Positions 1 through 7,395 of a DNA stretch of 41,892 nt are shown piece after piece. The stretch is from Burkholderiales bacterium. Its GTDB lineage: Bacteria; Pseudomonadota; Gammaproteobacteria; Burkholderiales; Casimicrobiaceae. A program made the position numbers and the translations under genes. Every line of letters starts with the position of its first letter. Position 1 is the stretch's first letter. The DNA lies in the NCBI GenBank assembly GCA_025352105.1, contig JANXUB010000072.1:1-41892 (forward strand), in the 5' to 3' direction. The notes beneath the pieces were generated by a model. The model was not told the origin of the DNA, made no database searches, and saw only the letters and a program-made list of their open reading frames with translations.

Positions 1-188
1 GTTCACTACGCGCTCCAATTGCTCTCCCACGAGCTACAACGCTCCGAGGGCTCACGGGATGCGCACAGCGTTCCGAAACCTTGTCCATCCTACGCCTCAT
101 TCCTAATGGACATTAAATTCAGCATACAAGGGTTAGGGAGAAGGGTATGTTTACCTGGAGAACAACCGTGACTGCCCAAGTCGACTCC

Positions 189-223
189 CCCTCACCCCAA
201 CCCTCTCCCGCGAGGGGAGAGGG
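189..223. repeat. REP-like palindromic repeat upstream of boxA
   Basis: A C-rich stretch leads into a hairpin with 9-bp arms at 201-209 and 215-223 and a 5-nt loop. The 23 bases at 189-211 are the exact reverse complement of 40532-40554, so this is a dispersed repeat and not a private hairpin. It resembles the small palindromic repeats built on a CCCTCTCCC / GGGAGAGGG core that are common between genes in proteobacteria. The rest of 1-280 shows no convincing gene; a short open frame from base 1 to 171 has no recognisable motif. Confidence 0.75.
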
Positions 224-280
224 GGCAGACCCACCGAAGAGGGACATAACCTTTCGTAACGTGAAATCGGCAAAACAACA

Positions 281-1510
281 ATGACCGAAGTCCTAAAACA
301 ACACCTCATCGACCCCGAAATCTGCATTCGCTGCAACACCTGCGAAGACACATGCCCGGTCGATGCGATCACCCATGATTCGCGCAATTACGTGGTGGAC
401 GCGGACATCTGCAATCACTGCATGGCCTGCATTTCTCCGTGCCCAACTGGGTCGATTGACAACTGGCGGACAGTGTTGCGCGTGGCGGCTTATCCGACGG
501 CCGATCAATTGACGTGGGACGAGTTGCCGAAGGAAGTGCCACTGGCGGATCTGCCCGCCGACGCCGTGGCTGCACTAGATGGCGACATCACCGACGAACT
601 GCAAACCAACGCCGCAGACGCGAGCCTCGGCTCGGTCGTCGCTCCGGCGTCGGCTTCTGTTCCCACCGTTAATCTCCACGGCATACGGAACGTCATCACC
701 GCGACGGTCAGCGGCAATTTTCGCGTCACCCAACTCGGCACCGAGAGCGACACCCATCACATCGTGCTTGATTTCGGCAGCGCCAATTTCCCGGTGCTTG
801 AAGGGCAGTCGCTGGGCATCATTCCGCCCGGTGTCGACGCGCAGGGCCGCGCGCATCACGCGCGCCAGTACTCCATCGCTAACCCGCGCGATGGTGAGCG
901 ACCGGGCTATAACAACGTCTCGCTGACGGTGAAACGGGTGACAACCGACTACGACGGCAAGCCAGTTCGCGGCGTCGCGTCGAACTATGTTTGCGATTTG
1001 AAAAAAGGCGATGTGGTGCAGGTGATCGGCCCGTTCGGCGCGACCTTCCTGATGCCCAATCATGCGCCGAGCAACCTTCTGATGATCTGCACCGGCACCG
1101 GCAGCGCGCCGATGCGCGCCATGACCGAGCGTCGTCGTCGCCTGCGTCTTGCGGGTAACGACAACGGCGGAAAACTCATGCTGTTCTTCGGCGCGCGCTC
1201 GCAGCAGGAGCTGCCGTATTTCGGCCCGCTCATGAATCTGCCGAAGGATTTCATCGATATCAATTTCGCGTTTTCGCGGACGCCGAATCAGCCGAAGCGT
1301 TATGTGCAGGATCTCATGCGTGAGCGAGCGGCGGACATTGCGACGTTGCTCAAAGACGCGAACAGCTACTTCTACGTCTGTGGTCTGAAGGGCATGGAAG
1401 CTGGTGTGCTTGACGTGCTGCGTGACACCGCAATCTCGCATGGCATGGATTGGCAGACGTTGCATGCTGAACTCAAGCGCGACGGGCGGCTGCATCTGGA
1501 GACGTACTGA
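281..1510 (+). CDS. boxA: Benzoyl-CoA 2,3-epoxidase reductase component BoxA
   Basis: This is the reductase component of the aerobic benzoyl-CoA (box) pathway. It passes electrons from NADPH through FAD and Fe-S clusters to the BoxB oxygenase, which makes 2,3-epoxybenzoyl-CoA. The 409-residue protein starts with two 4Fe-4S ferredoxin motifs (C15, C18, C21, C25 and C44, C47, C50, C54). An Ala/Pro/Thr-rich linker follows, then a ferredoxin-NADP reductase module with an FAD-binding [12 protein letters not shown] segment and a nucleotide-binding [10 protein letters not shown] segment. The order and length match BoxA. No boxB, boxC or benzoate-CoA ligase follows: the next gene is an unrelated binding protein 180 bases on. 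Any partners must lie upstream of the window or elsewhere. The ATG at 281 is chosen because it sits just before the first cluster; no strong ribosome binding site is visible. Confidence 0.9.
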   Translation: MTEVLKQHLIDPEICIRCNTCEDTCPVDAITHDSRNYVVDADICNHCMACISPCPTGSIDNWRTVLRVAAYPTADQLTWDELPKEVPLADLPADAVAALDGDITDELQTNAADASLGSVVAPASASVPTVNLHGIRNVITATVSGNFRVTQLGTESDTHHIVLDFGSANFPVLEGQSLGIIPPGVDAQGRAHHARQYSIANPRDGERPGYNNVSLTVKRVTTDYDGKPVRGVASNYVCDLKKGDVVQVIGPFGATFLMPNHAPSNLLMICTGTGSAPMRAMTERRRRLRLAGNDNGGKLMLFFGARSQQELPYFGPLMNLPKDFIDINFAFSRTPNQPKRYVQDLMRERAADIATLLKDANSYFYVCGLKGMEAGVLDVLRDTAISHGMDWQTLHAELKRDGRLHLETY

Positions 1511-1532
1511 TCGCACCCTATGAGTTCGTCCT

Positions 1533-1599
1533 TGTAGGAGCGGCTTGCCGCGACCTGCGGTGCTACTGCGGACTATGGTCGCGGCAAGCCGCTCCTACA
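1533..1599. repeat. 23-bp inverted repeat (REP-type hairpin)
   Basis: Perfect 23-bp arms at 1533-1555 and 1577-1599 are separated by 21 bases. The core TGTAGGAGCGGCTT resembles the REP/BIME elements common in Pseudomonas and some betaproteobacteria. It lies 22 bases after the boxA stop, so it may also end or stabilise the boxA transcript, although no T-run follows. A half copy sharing GCTCCTACAG occurs at 39814-39823. Confidence 0.85.
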
Positions 1600-1693
1600 G
1601 ACTGCGATGCCCAGCGATAGTCGGAACTCAGCTCACGTCGCAGTCGCCGATAATTCCGTCATTGTCTGCAATTCGGCACGTGCCGCAACCACC

Positions 1694-2653
1694 ATGAAAA
1701 CCCGCCACATTGCCGTCGCGCTCGCTGCTAGCTTCATCACTTCGCTCAGCTTTGCCCAATCCTGGCCCACAAAACCCGTGCGCATCGTGGTCCCGGCGCC
1801 CGCTGGTTCATCGCTCGATTTCGTCGCCCGCGTGCTCGGCGACAGGCTGAAAGACAAGTGGGGCCAAGCGGTAGTCGTTGATCCGAAACCGGGCGCGGGC
1901 GGCGTCATCGGCGTCGATATCGCCGCAAAATCGACCGATAACCACACGCTGGTGATCGGCTTTCCGGGGCCCACCGCGTACGGTCCGTTCCTGTACAAAA
2001 AAATGCCGTACGACGTGGTCAAGGACTTGACCGCAATCGTCATCACAACGACTCAACCCAACGTGCTTGCGGTGAATGCAGCGCTGCCCATCAAGACGGT
2101 CGCTGAGCTGGTTGCGTACGGCAAGTCGAACCCCGGAAAGCTGTCTTTCGCAAGCGTGGGCAACGGTTCGTCGTCACACCTCGCAATGGAGCTTTTCAAA
2201 TCTGAGGTGGGCATTGACGCGCAGCACATTCCGTTCAACGGTTCGCCCCCAGCCGCACTGTCGACCGCGAACGGCGACACGCAAATGCTGTTCGCCGTCG
2301 CCTCGGGCATCGCGCCGCATGTGCAAAGCGGCAAGATCCGTCAGATCGCCGTGACCAGCGCCGGGCGTTTTGATTCGCTCAAAGACTTGCCGAGCATTTC
2401 GGAATCGGTGAAAGGTTTTGAAGCGGTCGCCTGGAACGGCCTTTTCGGCCCGTCAACCATGCCCGCCGACATCGTCGCCAAAGTCAACGCTGACGTGAAC
2501 GCCGTACTCGCTGATCCGGCGATCCGCGAACGCCTTGTCGCCGCGGGCATGGCCCCCGGCGGCGGAACGTCCGCCGCGTTCCGGACATTGCTAGATGCTG
2601 ACATGAAGAAATGGGGCGGCATCATCAAGCGGTTGGGTATACAGCTTGATTAG
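1694..2653 (+). CDS. Tripartite tricarboxylate transporter (Bug/TctC) substrate-binding protein
   Basis: This is a periplasmic solute-binding protein of the Bug family, 319 residues from the chosen start. An N-terminal signal peptide ends near SLSFAQ, followed by the family hallmark WPTKPVRIVVPAPAG. The SLDFVARVLGDRLKDKWGQ segment and the conserved VASGIAPHVQSGKIRQIAV region are also typical. The frame is open 29 codons further upstream to 1607, but that stretch is not signal-like, so the ATG at 1694 is preferred. No TctA or TctB membrane subunit is adjacent, which is usual for orphan Bug proteins in Burkholderiales. The ligand cannot be read from the sequence; a carboxylate or aromatic acid is a family-based guess, and the nearby boxA is only suggestive. 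Confidence 0.88.
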   Translation: MKTRHIAVALAASFITSLSFAQSWPTKPVRIVVPAPAGSSLDFVARVLGDRLKDKWGQAVVVDPKPGAGGVIGVDIAAKSTDNHTLVIGFPGPTAYGPFLYKKMPYDVVKDLTAIVITTTQPNVLAVNAALPIKTVAELVAYGKSNPGKLSFASVGNGSSSHLAMELFKSEVGIDAQHIPFNGSPPAALSTANGDTQMLFAVASGIAPHVQSGKIRQIAVTSAGRFDSLKDLPSISESVKGFEAVAWNGLFGPSTMPADIVAKVNADVNAVLADPAIRERLVAAGMAPGGGTSAAFRTLLDADMKKWGGIIKRLGIQLD

Positions 2654-3130
2654 GAAATGACCGTTGCACTTGGGCTCAGCGCTTAAATGTGGATAAGTCG
2701 GTTTGAATGATTTTGTGCTTTTAGCCCAATTGCAGTGGCGGTTTCAACGAAAAGCTGAATCAGCTTAGTGTCGTGTGATGCTCTGCATTCAACGCCGTTC
2801 AGGGCCTCACTGCGCCGGGAGACGTTTGCTCCGCGATCAGGATTAGCGGCTGCAAAGCGCGTTCAAGCCAACGGGATTTACAGAGGCGCACAAAAAGAAA
2901 AAGCCCGCAGGGCAAGCCATGCGGGCTGAGGGACATCAAGATCGCTAATTTGGAGGAGGGGGAAGCGACCCTTGCGTCATCGCCACTGGGGACGCTTGTA
3001 GCATCTCATGGCGAAGGGTGTCGCGGTACTACGTGTGTAGGTAGTATCGGCACGATCCCTGTTTCTACGGCCCTACGTCTTACGTCGCGCGTGCATCCTT
3101 TGCGGACATCACGCGCGGGCCGAATCAGTA
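2654..3130. other. Intergenic region between a binding protein gene and phaP
   Basis: These 477 bases separate the convergent ends of the TTT binding protein gene and phaP. The only clear element is the hairpin at 2902-2927. A short open frame at 2950-3144 has no ribosome binding site or motif and is not believed. If the hairpin is the phaP terminator, 2930-3130 would be an unusually long (about 200 nt) 3' untranslated region. Confidence 0.5.
2891..2927 (-). terminator. Rho-independent terminator, probably for phaP
   Basis: On the minus strand, a stem of AGCCCGC / GCGGGCT (2927-2921 and 2908-2902) with a 12-nt loop is followed directly by a T-rich run complementary to the A-rich 2891-2901. 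The orientation fits transcription of phaP. It lies about 200 bases past the phaP stop. Confidence 0.7.
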
Positions 3131-3661
3131 TTACTTACGCTTAGGGGCTTTAGCAGCCGCTTTAACTTGCGTACCAGCGTATTCAACGCCTTCTTTCGTT
3201 GCTTTGGCAACGGTTTCGAAAGCGGCCATCGACGTTTCGACGCCAGCTTTCATTGCGGACATGGCGTACTCAGCACCGGGAACGCCTTGTGGGGCGCTCT
3301 TGGCGAGCTTGTCGATGTTTGCAGTGAAGGACTTGGCAGCGTCGGCAGCCTGAGCTTCAGCAAATTGCATCGCTTCAGTTTGAGCAGCAGACATCATGTC
3401 GAGGGCTTGACGACCGGTGGTGGTTGCCCACTCAGCTTTTTCTTCCATTTGCTTGGCGCGCAAAGGAACGAGGTCCTGAGGCGTTTTGACAGCAGCCAGA
3501 GCGTGCAGGTCAGCAGCGGTCGAAGCAGCGAAATCGTTCACGGCTTTGACGCCGAAAGCAGATGCCTTGGTGCTGTAAGCAACAGCAGCGTCAACGCCTT
3601 TAAGCATGTTGGCCATATAGGCGCGGTTCATTTCAGCAGCTTGTTCGAACATTGGGATCAT
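3131..3661 (-). CDS. phaP: Phasin family protein (PHA granule-associated)
   Basis: Phasins coat polyhydroxyalkanoate granules and control their number and surface. This one has 176 residues and is Ala-rich, helical and nearly Cys-free, beginning MIPMFEQAAEMNRAYMANML. It contains the phasin-type stretch in which a residue string ending DLVPLRAKQMEEKAEWA is followed by amphipathic helix. The C-terminal tail is basic and Lys/Ala-rich (VKAAAKAPKRK). The ATG at 3661 is chosen because AAAGGA lies just upstream at good spacing; the frame extends to 3727 but the extra 22 residues are not phasin-like. It is divergent from phaR, whose product is known to repress phaP in Ralstonia and Paracoccus. No PHA synthase gene is in the window. 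Confidence 0.9.
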   Translation of the reverse strand: MIPMFEQAAEMNRAYMANMLKGVDAAVAYSTKASAFGVKAVNDFAASTAADLHALAAVKTPQDLVPLRAKQMEEKAEWATTTGRQALDMMSAAQTEAMQFAEAQAADAAKSFTANIDKLAKSAPQGVPGAEYAMSAMKAGVETSMAAFETVAKATKEGVEYAGTQVKAAAKAPKRK

Positions 3662-3738
3662 GATGGTTTTCCTTTGGTATGAGGTTGGGCAAATAGATTT
3701 ATGTATTAGCGGGGGGTGAGCCGCCAATCAAACTTATG

Positions 3739-3749
3739 TTGCAGCGCAC
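3739..3749. promoter_or_regulatory. Candidate PhaR operator 1 (phaP side)
   Basis: TTGC-AGC-GCAC matches a TGC/GCA dyad with a 3-bp spacer. This is close to the CTGC-N3/4-GCAG pattern described for PhaR in Paracoccus. It lies about 80 bp upstream of the phaP start, between phaP and phaR. Assignment rests on the motif and its position only. Confidence 0.4.
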
Positions 3750-3792
3750 AAATTGAATGTTAGGGGCGGCCCCATAACAAGTCAAGCGAATA

Positions 3793-3809
3793 TTGTTGCG
3801 GCGCAGCAA
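3793..3809. promoter_or_regulatory. Candidate PhaR operator 2 (mid-region)
   Basis: TTGTTGCGGCGCAGCAA is a 17-base imperfect dyad holding TTGC-GGC-GCAG, one base from CTGC-N3-GCAG. It is the best of the three TGC/GCA dyads in the divergent phaP-phaR region and could act on both promoters. Confidence 0.45.
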
Positions 3810-3944
3810 ATTAGAGTTGCGACTACAAAAAACGGTTTCAAACGACGTGCTGTTCGGCGAATGTTTTGTGTGCGTCGTCATGCGGACCGAGCGCCGTAAT
3901 TGCGGTGTAACCCGCATTCAGGAAGGCTTTCGGCTGCACTACAA

Positions 3945-3959
3945 TTGCGCACTGCACAA
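3945..3959. promoter_or_regulatory. Candidate PhaR operator 3 (phaR leader)
   Basis: TTGCGCACTGCACAA is a 15-base palindrome of the form TTGNGCANTGCNCAA. It ends 16 bases before the phaR ATG, a position suited to autorepression, which is known for PhaR. Confidence 0.4.
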
Positions 3960-3975
3960 ACATGGGACAACAACG

Positions 3976-4581
3976 ATGGCAACCAAAGCCGCTAATGGCG
4001 CTGCTCGTGCAGCAACGGGGTCGCGCTCCGCGATGCGCATCATCAAAAAATACCCCAACCGCAGGCTCTACGACACCGCCACCAGCGGCTACATCACCCT
4101 GACAGACGTTCGACAAATGGTGGTCGAAAACACGCCGTTTCAGGTGCGCGATGCGAAAACGAACGACGAGCTGACGCGCGCGATCTTGCTGCAAATCATT
4201 CTCGAAGAAGAGGCGGCCGGCGTGCCGATGTTCTCGAACGAAATGCTGGCGCAGATGATCCGTTTTTATGGCGGCGCGATGCAGGGCGTGGTCGGCGGAT
4301 TGTTCGAGCAGAACGTGCGGGCCTTTATGGATTTCCAGAAAAAGATCACCGATCAGGGCGGCACGATGGTCGGCGGCGCGGGCGGCGACCAGACCAAGGT
4401 GGGCTCTGACATGTGGCAGAAGTTCATGGCCACGCAGGCGCCTGCGATGCAAGGCGTGATGGGCAACTATCTTGAGCAATCCAGCAAGATGTTCATCGAC
4501 ATGCAGCAGAAGATGCAGGAGAGCACCAAGCAGTTTTTCCCAGGCTTCGCGTTTCCGGGATTTCCCGGCGAAAAAAAGTAA
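3976..4581 (+). CDS. phaR: Polyhydroxyalkanoate synthesis repressor PhaR
   Basis: PhaR is a DNA-binding repressor that also binds PHA granules. It senses polymer by being titrated off DNA, which switches phasin synthesis on. The 201-residue product has the hallmark N-terminal DNA-binding domain (RIIKKYPNRRLYDTATSGYITL, residues about 21-42). The accumulation-regulator region follows with LLQIILEEEAAGVPMFSNEM, then Met/Gln-rich amphipathic helices that end in FPGFAFPGFPGEKK. The ATG at 3976 is used because the PhaR domain begins shortly after it; the frame stays open to 3793 through the presumed operator region, and that extension is not domain-like. The phaP gene is divergent, and rimO starts 43 bases downstream in the same direction. 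Confidence 0.92.
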   Translation: MATKAANGAARAATGSRSAMRIIKKYPNRRLYDTATSGYITLTDVRQMVVENTPFQVRDAKTNDELTRAILLQIILEEEAAGVPMFSNEMLAQMIRFYGGAMQGVVGGLFEQNVRAFMDFQKKITDQGGTMVGGAGGDQTKVGSDMWQKFMATQAPAMQGVMGNYLEQSSKMFIDMQQKMQESTKQFFPGFAFPGFPGEKK

Positions 4582-4624
4582 CCCAATTCAAGGCGGTCGC
4601 TGAGTCGGTCGCGACCTCAGCACT

Positions 4625-6007
4625 ATGAACACTGCAACCGCCACTGCTACCGGAACATCCCACAAAGTCGGCTTCGTCTCGCTCGGCTGCCCAAAGGCAC
4701 TCGTTGACAGCGAACAGGTGCTCACGCGTCTGAAAGCCGAAGGCTACGAAACGGTGGGTGATTACGCCGACGCTGACCTCGTCGTTGTGAATACCTGCGG
4801 CTTCATCGATGACGCCGTCGCCGAATCGTTGGATGCGATTGGTGAGGCTTTGGCCGAGAACGGCAAGGTTATCGTCACCGGATGCCTGGGTGCAAAACAA
4901 GACGGCGATTTCATCCGCAACATTCATCCTAAAGTGCTGGCTGTCACCGGCCCACATGCGCCAAATGAAGTGATGGACGCAGTGCATTTGCACCTTCCAA
5001 AACCGCACAATAAATTCATTGACCTCGTGCCTGATCACGGCGTCAAGCTCACGCCGAAGCACTACGCGTATTTGAAAATTTCTGAAGGCTGCAATCACCG
5101 ATGCAGCTTCTGCATCATCCCGTCAATGCGCGGCGATCTGGTGAGTCGGCCGATTGGTGAGGTGATGCGCGAGGCGGAATCGCTCGTGAAATCCGGCGTC
5201 AAGGAACTGCTGGTGATCTCGCAGGACACCTCGGCGTACGGCGTGGATGTGAAGTACCGCACCGATTTCGTCAACGGCAAACCGGTCAAGACCCGCATGC
5301 TCGAACTCGCCGAAGCGCTCGGTAGTCTGGGCGTGTGGACGCGTATGCATTACGTGTACCCCTACCCGAGCGTGGATAACGTGATTCCGCTCATGGCGCA
5401 GAGCACTTTGGCGAGCGGCGGGCGCGTGTTGCCGTACCTCGACGTGCCGTTTCAGCATGCCAATCAGCGGATACTCAAACTCATGAAACGCCCCGCCAGC
5501 GGCGAGAAAAACATCGAGCGTATTCAGGCGTGGCGCGCGGCTTGTCCGGATCTGACGATTCGCTCAACTTTCATCGTTGGCTTTCCCGGCGAGACAGAAG
5601 CCGAGTTCGAAGAGCTGCTCGATTTTCTGCGGGAAGCGCAGCTCGATCGCGTGGGCTGTTTTGCCTATTCACCGGTCGAAGGCGCAACGGCCAACGATCT
5701 TCCGGGCGAGCTGCCGGATGAGGTGAAAGAGGAACGCCGCGCCCGATTCATGGAGGTTCAGGCTGAGATTTCTGAATCGCTGCTGCGCGCCAAAATCGGT
5801 CGCGAAATCGAAGTGATCGTCGACGACGTGCAGGACAACATCGCCGTCGCCCGCTCGTGGGCCGACGCGCCAGAAATCGACGGCATGGTGCATGTGCAAA
5901 GGGCCGATTCACTGAAGATTGGCGACATCGTGAAGGTGACCGTCGTTGAGACCACCGAGCACGATTTGATTGCCGTGCTTCCCGGTTATGAGCGTGACGA
6001 CGATTAA
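4625..6007 (+). CDS. rimO: Ribosomal protein S12 methylthiotransferase RimO
   Basis: RimO is a radical-SAM enzyme that adds a methylthio group to the conserved aspartate of ribosomal protein S12. The 460-residue product has the UPF0004 N-terminal domain whose three cysteines C22, C58 and C87 bind the auxiliary cluster ([25 protein letters not shown]). The radical-SAM cluster motif is C156-x3-C160-x2-C163 (CNHRCSFC), and a TRAM-like C-terminal domain follows. The KALVDSE variant, FxxDxxPS-independent layout and lack of tRNA-type features point to RimO and not MiaB. Length is normal for the family. It follows phaR in the same direction by 43 bases and converges with the gene at 6111-6602. No terminator was seen after it. 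Confidence 0.95.
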   Translation: MNTATATATGTSHKVGFVSLGCPKALVDSEQVLTRLKAEGYETVGDYADADLVVVNTCGFIDDAVAESLDAIGEALAENGKVIVTGCLGAKQDGDFIRNIHPKVLAVTGPHAPNEVMDAVHLHLPKPHNKFIDLVPDHGVKLTPKHYAYLKISEGCNHRCSFCIIPSMRGDLVSRPIGEVMREAESLVKSGVKELLVISQDTSAYGVDVKYRTDFVNGKPVKTRMLELAEALGSLGVWTRMHYVYPYPSVDNVIPLMAQSTLASGGRVLPYLDVPFQHANQRILKLMKRPASGEKNIERIQAWRAACPDLTIRSTFIVGFPGETEAEFEELLDFLREAQLDRVGCFAYSPVEGATANDLPGELPDEVKEERRARFMEVQAEISESLLRAKIGREIEVIVDDVQDNIAVARSWADAPEIDGMVHVQRADSLKIGDIVKVTVVETTEHDLIAVLPGYERDDD

Positions 6008-6110
6008 ATAGCTTTTGGCTGGAAGCGCTATCGAGCAGGGGCTGAGCTCGATTTTTTGCATAAACCGACTTCTGGATAAACTGACCTGCATCCCCGGTCA
6101 TATGGGCTTT

Positions 6111-6602
6111 TCAGGACTGAGCTGATACCGTCTCCGCCGCGCGCGCCTCACGCTCAAACCGGTTGTTCCAGTAGTACGCGCCCCAGTGTTTCGCCTTGAA
6201 TACTGCATAAAGTCCAGCCGCAACATACGCCAGCGGAAACAGCGCGCCCCATCGCTCGCATTGCCGCACATGAACGTGTTCATGGACTCGGCAGCTTGCC
6301 AGGCACTCGGCGTTGCGCGCTACGATGACGTGGCCGATGGTTGCGGCGGCGAAACCTTCGCCGCCGCTCATTGCGCGAAACCACGGACCATGCAGAAACC
6401 ACGCGAGTGCGGGGCTCGAGATTTCCAGCACGCGGTCGCACACGCGCCACTGTGCGCGCCACAGCGCCAAGGGCAAGAGCGGCAGCGCGCAGAGGCTCAC
6501 GGGCAGCACCCAGAGTACCTTTAGTATCTTTAGCACCTTTAGCGCCCGGATCGATGCGGCAACCACGGGAATTGTTGCGATACGCCAAATGACTGATGAC
6601 AT
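6111..6602 (-). CDS. Small membrane-associated protein with HEXXH motif, function unknown
   Basis: I do not recognise a named function. The 163-residue product starts with a hydrophobic, low-complexity segment (LKVLKILKVLWVLP, about residues 21-34) and a second hydrophobic stretch to about residue 47. The C-terminal half has H107-E-H-V-H111 (HEHVHVRQCERWG), a hydrophobic helix (FPLAYVAAGLYAVF), and then NNRFEREA with E150. HEXXH followed about 40 residues later by a Glu in a helix is the layout of gluzincin-type zinc peptidases, so a tiny membrane-anchored metallopeptidase-like fold is possible. That is inference. The gene converges on rimO (103-base gap). Upstream it is divergent from the cupredoxin gene. 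The start at 6602 lacks a clear ribosome binding site. Confidence 0.7.
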   Translation of the reverse strand: MSSVIWRIATIPVVAASIRALKVLKILKVLWVLPVSLCALPLLPLALWRAQWRVCDRVLEISSPALAWFLHGPWFRAMSGGEGFAAATIGHVIVARNAECLASCRVHEHVHVRQCERWGALFPLAYVAAGLYAVFKAKHWGAYYWNNRFEREARAAETVSAQS

Positions 6603-6659
6603 AGGCGCAAAGTTAACGTAGATTGCGTGCTGAAACTCATTCGCCCTCGGGAATCTTGC

Positions 6660-7352
6660 ATGTCACTTCGATTTTTAGTTTCCAGTACGTCGCCAGCCGC
6701 CCTCGCCGCGATGGCGCTTTCGCTTTCATTGGCCACGCCAACAACTGTATCGGCAGGAACGCTGGTCGCCCAAATCAAGGATCGCAACGGCAATCCCGTG
6801 CCAAACGCGGTGATGTACGCGATCCCCGTGGGTACACCTGTGCCGGCTGTGTCGCCGACGGCCAGCGCTATCGTTGAGCAGCAGATGTTCAAGTTTGAGC
6901 CTTTTGTGTCGGTGGTGCAGACGGGTACACGCATGCGTTTTCCCAACAAGGATCGTACCGAACACCACCTGAAAGTGTTGTCCGGTCCGAGCGCATTTGA
7001 GTTCAAGGTCTACACCCGAAAAGAGCCAGAGCCGACGCTGGTGGACAAGTCGGGCCTGTTGACGCTGCAGTGTTTGATTCACGACTGGATGAGCGCCCAC
7101 ATTTACGTCGTGGACAGCCCGTGGTTTGGCAAGACTGGGCGCACCGGCTCGGTCGTGGTTGAAGGCGTGCCAGCGGGCGATTACGACGTGTACGTCACGC
7201 ACCCGAGCGTGCTGATCCCCGGCCAGATTACGCCGCCGGTGCCGCGTCGCGTCAAGATGGACGCCAACAATGTGCAGGTGATCGAGGCGAAGCTTGAGCT
7301 GGTGCCGAAGGCCGAGCCGACGAAACGTTATCCGCCGACGCATTACGAATGA
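6660..7352 (+). CDS. Periplasmic cupredoxin-like protein (methylamine-utilisation-protein-like)
   Basis: The 230-residue product is exported: MSLRFLVSSTSPAALAAMAL opens a signal peptide that probably ends near TVSAG. After it comes a beta-rich domain with a complete potential type-1 copper ligand set: H102 or H103 (TEHHLKV), C138, H141 and M144 (QCLIHDWMSAHIYV). A beta-sandwich segment follows (VVEGVPAGDYDVYVTHPS). This resembles plastocyanin/azurin-like periplasmic proteins often annotated as methylamine utilisation proteins, but no methylamine genes are nearby, so that name should not be taken as function. Electron transfer or copper binding is inferred from the ligands. The ATG at 6660 is preferred to the upstream in-frame start at 6627 because it gives a better signal peptide. 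Confidence 0.8.
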   Translation: MSLRFLVSSTSPAALAAMALSLSLATPTTVSAGTLVAQIKDRNGNPVPNAVMYAIPVGTPVPAVSPTASAIVEQQMFKFEPFVSVVQTGTRMRFPNKDRTEHHLKVLSGPSAFEFKVYTRKEPEPTLVDKSGLLTLQCLIHDWMSAHIYVVDSPWFGKTGRTGSVVVEGVPAGDYDVYVTHPSVLIPGQITPPVPRRVKMDANNVQVIEAKLELVPKAEPTKRYPPTHYE

Positions 7353-7395
7353 CGGCACCCATCGTGAAAGCCTGTAGTCCGTAACAATACGGGGT

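Noticed and set aside
1..171. Open frame from base 1 that could be the tail of a gene
   Set aside because: 56 codons with no motif and no supporting codon pattern; too short to decide.
575..1516. Long minus-strand open frame opposite boxA (313 aa)
   Set aside because: It is the antisense shadow of boxA. The composition is Arg/His-rich, with no motifs, and the plus-strand protein has full cofactor motifs.
2950..3144. Short plus-strand open frame between the TTT binding protein and phaP
   Set aside because: No ribosome binding site and no motif; it lies in the presumed 3' untranslated region of phaP.
4493..5098. Minus-strand open frame antisense to the phaR end and the rimO start (201 aa)
   Set aside because: It is covered by phaR and rimO, both strongly supported, and has no ribosome binding site or domain.
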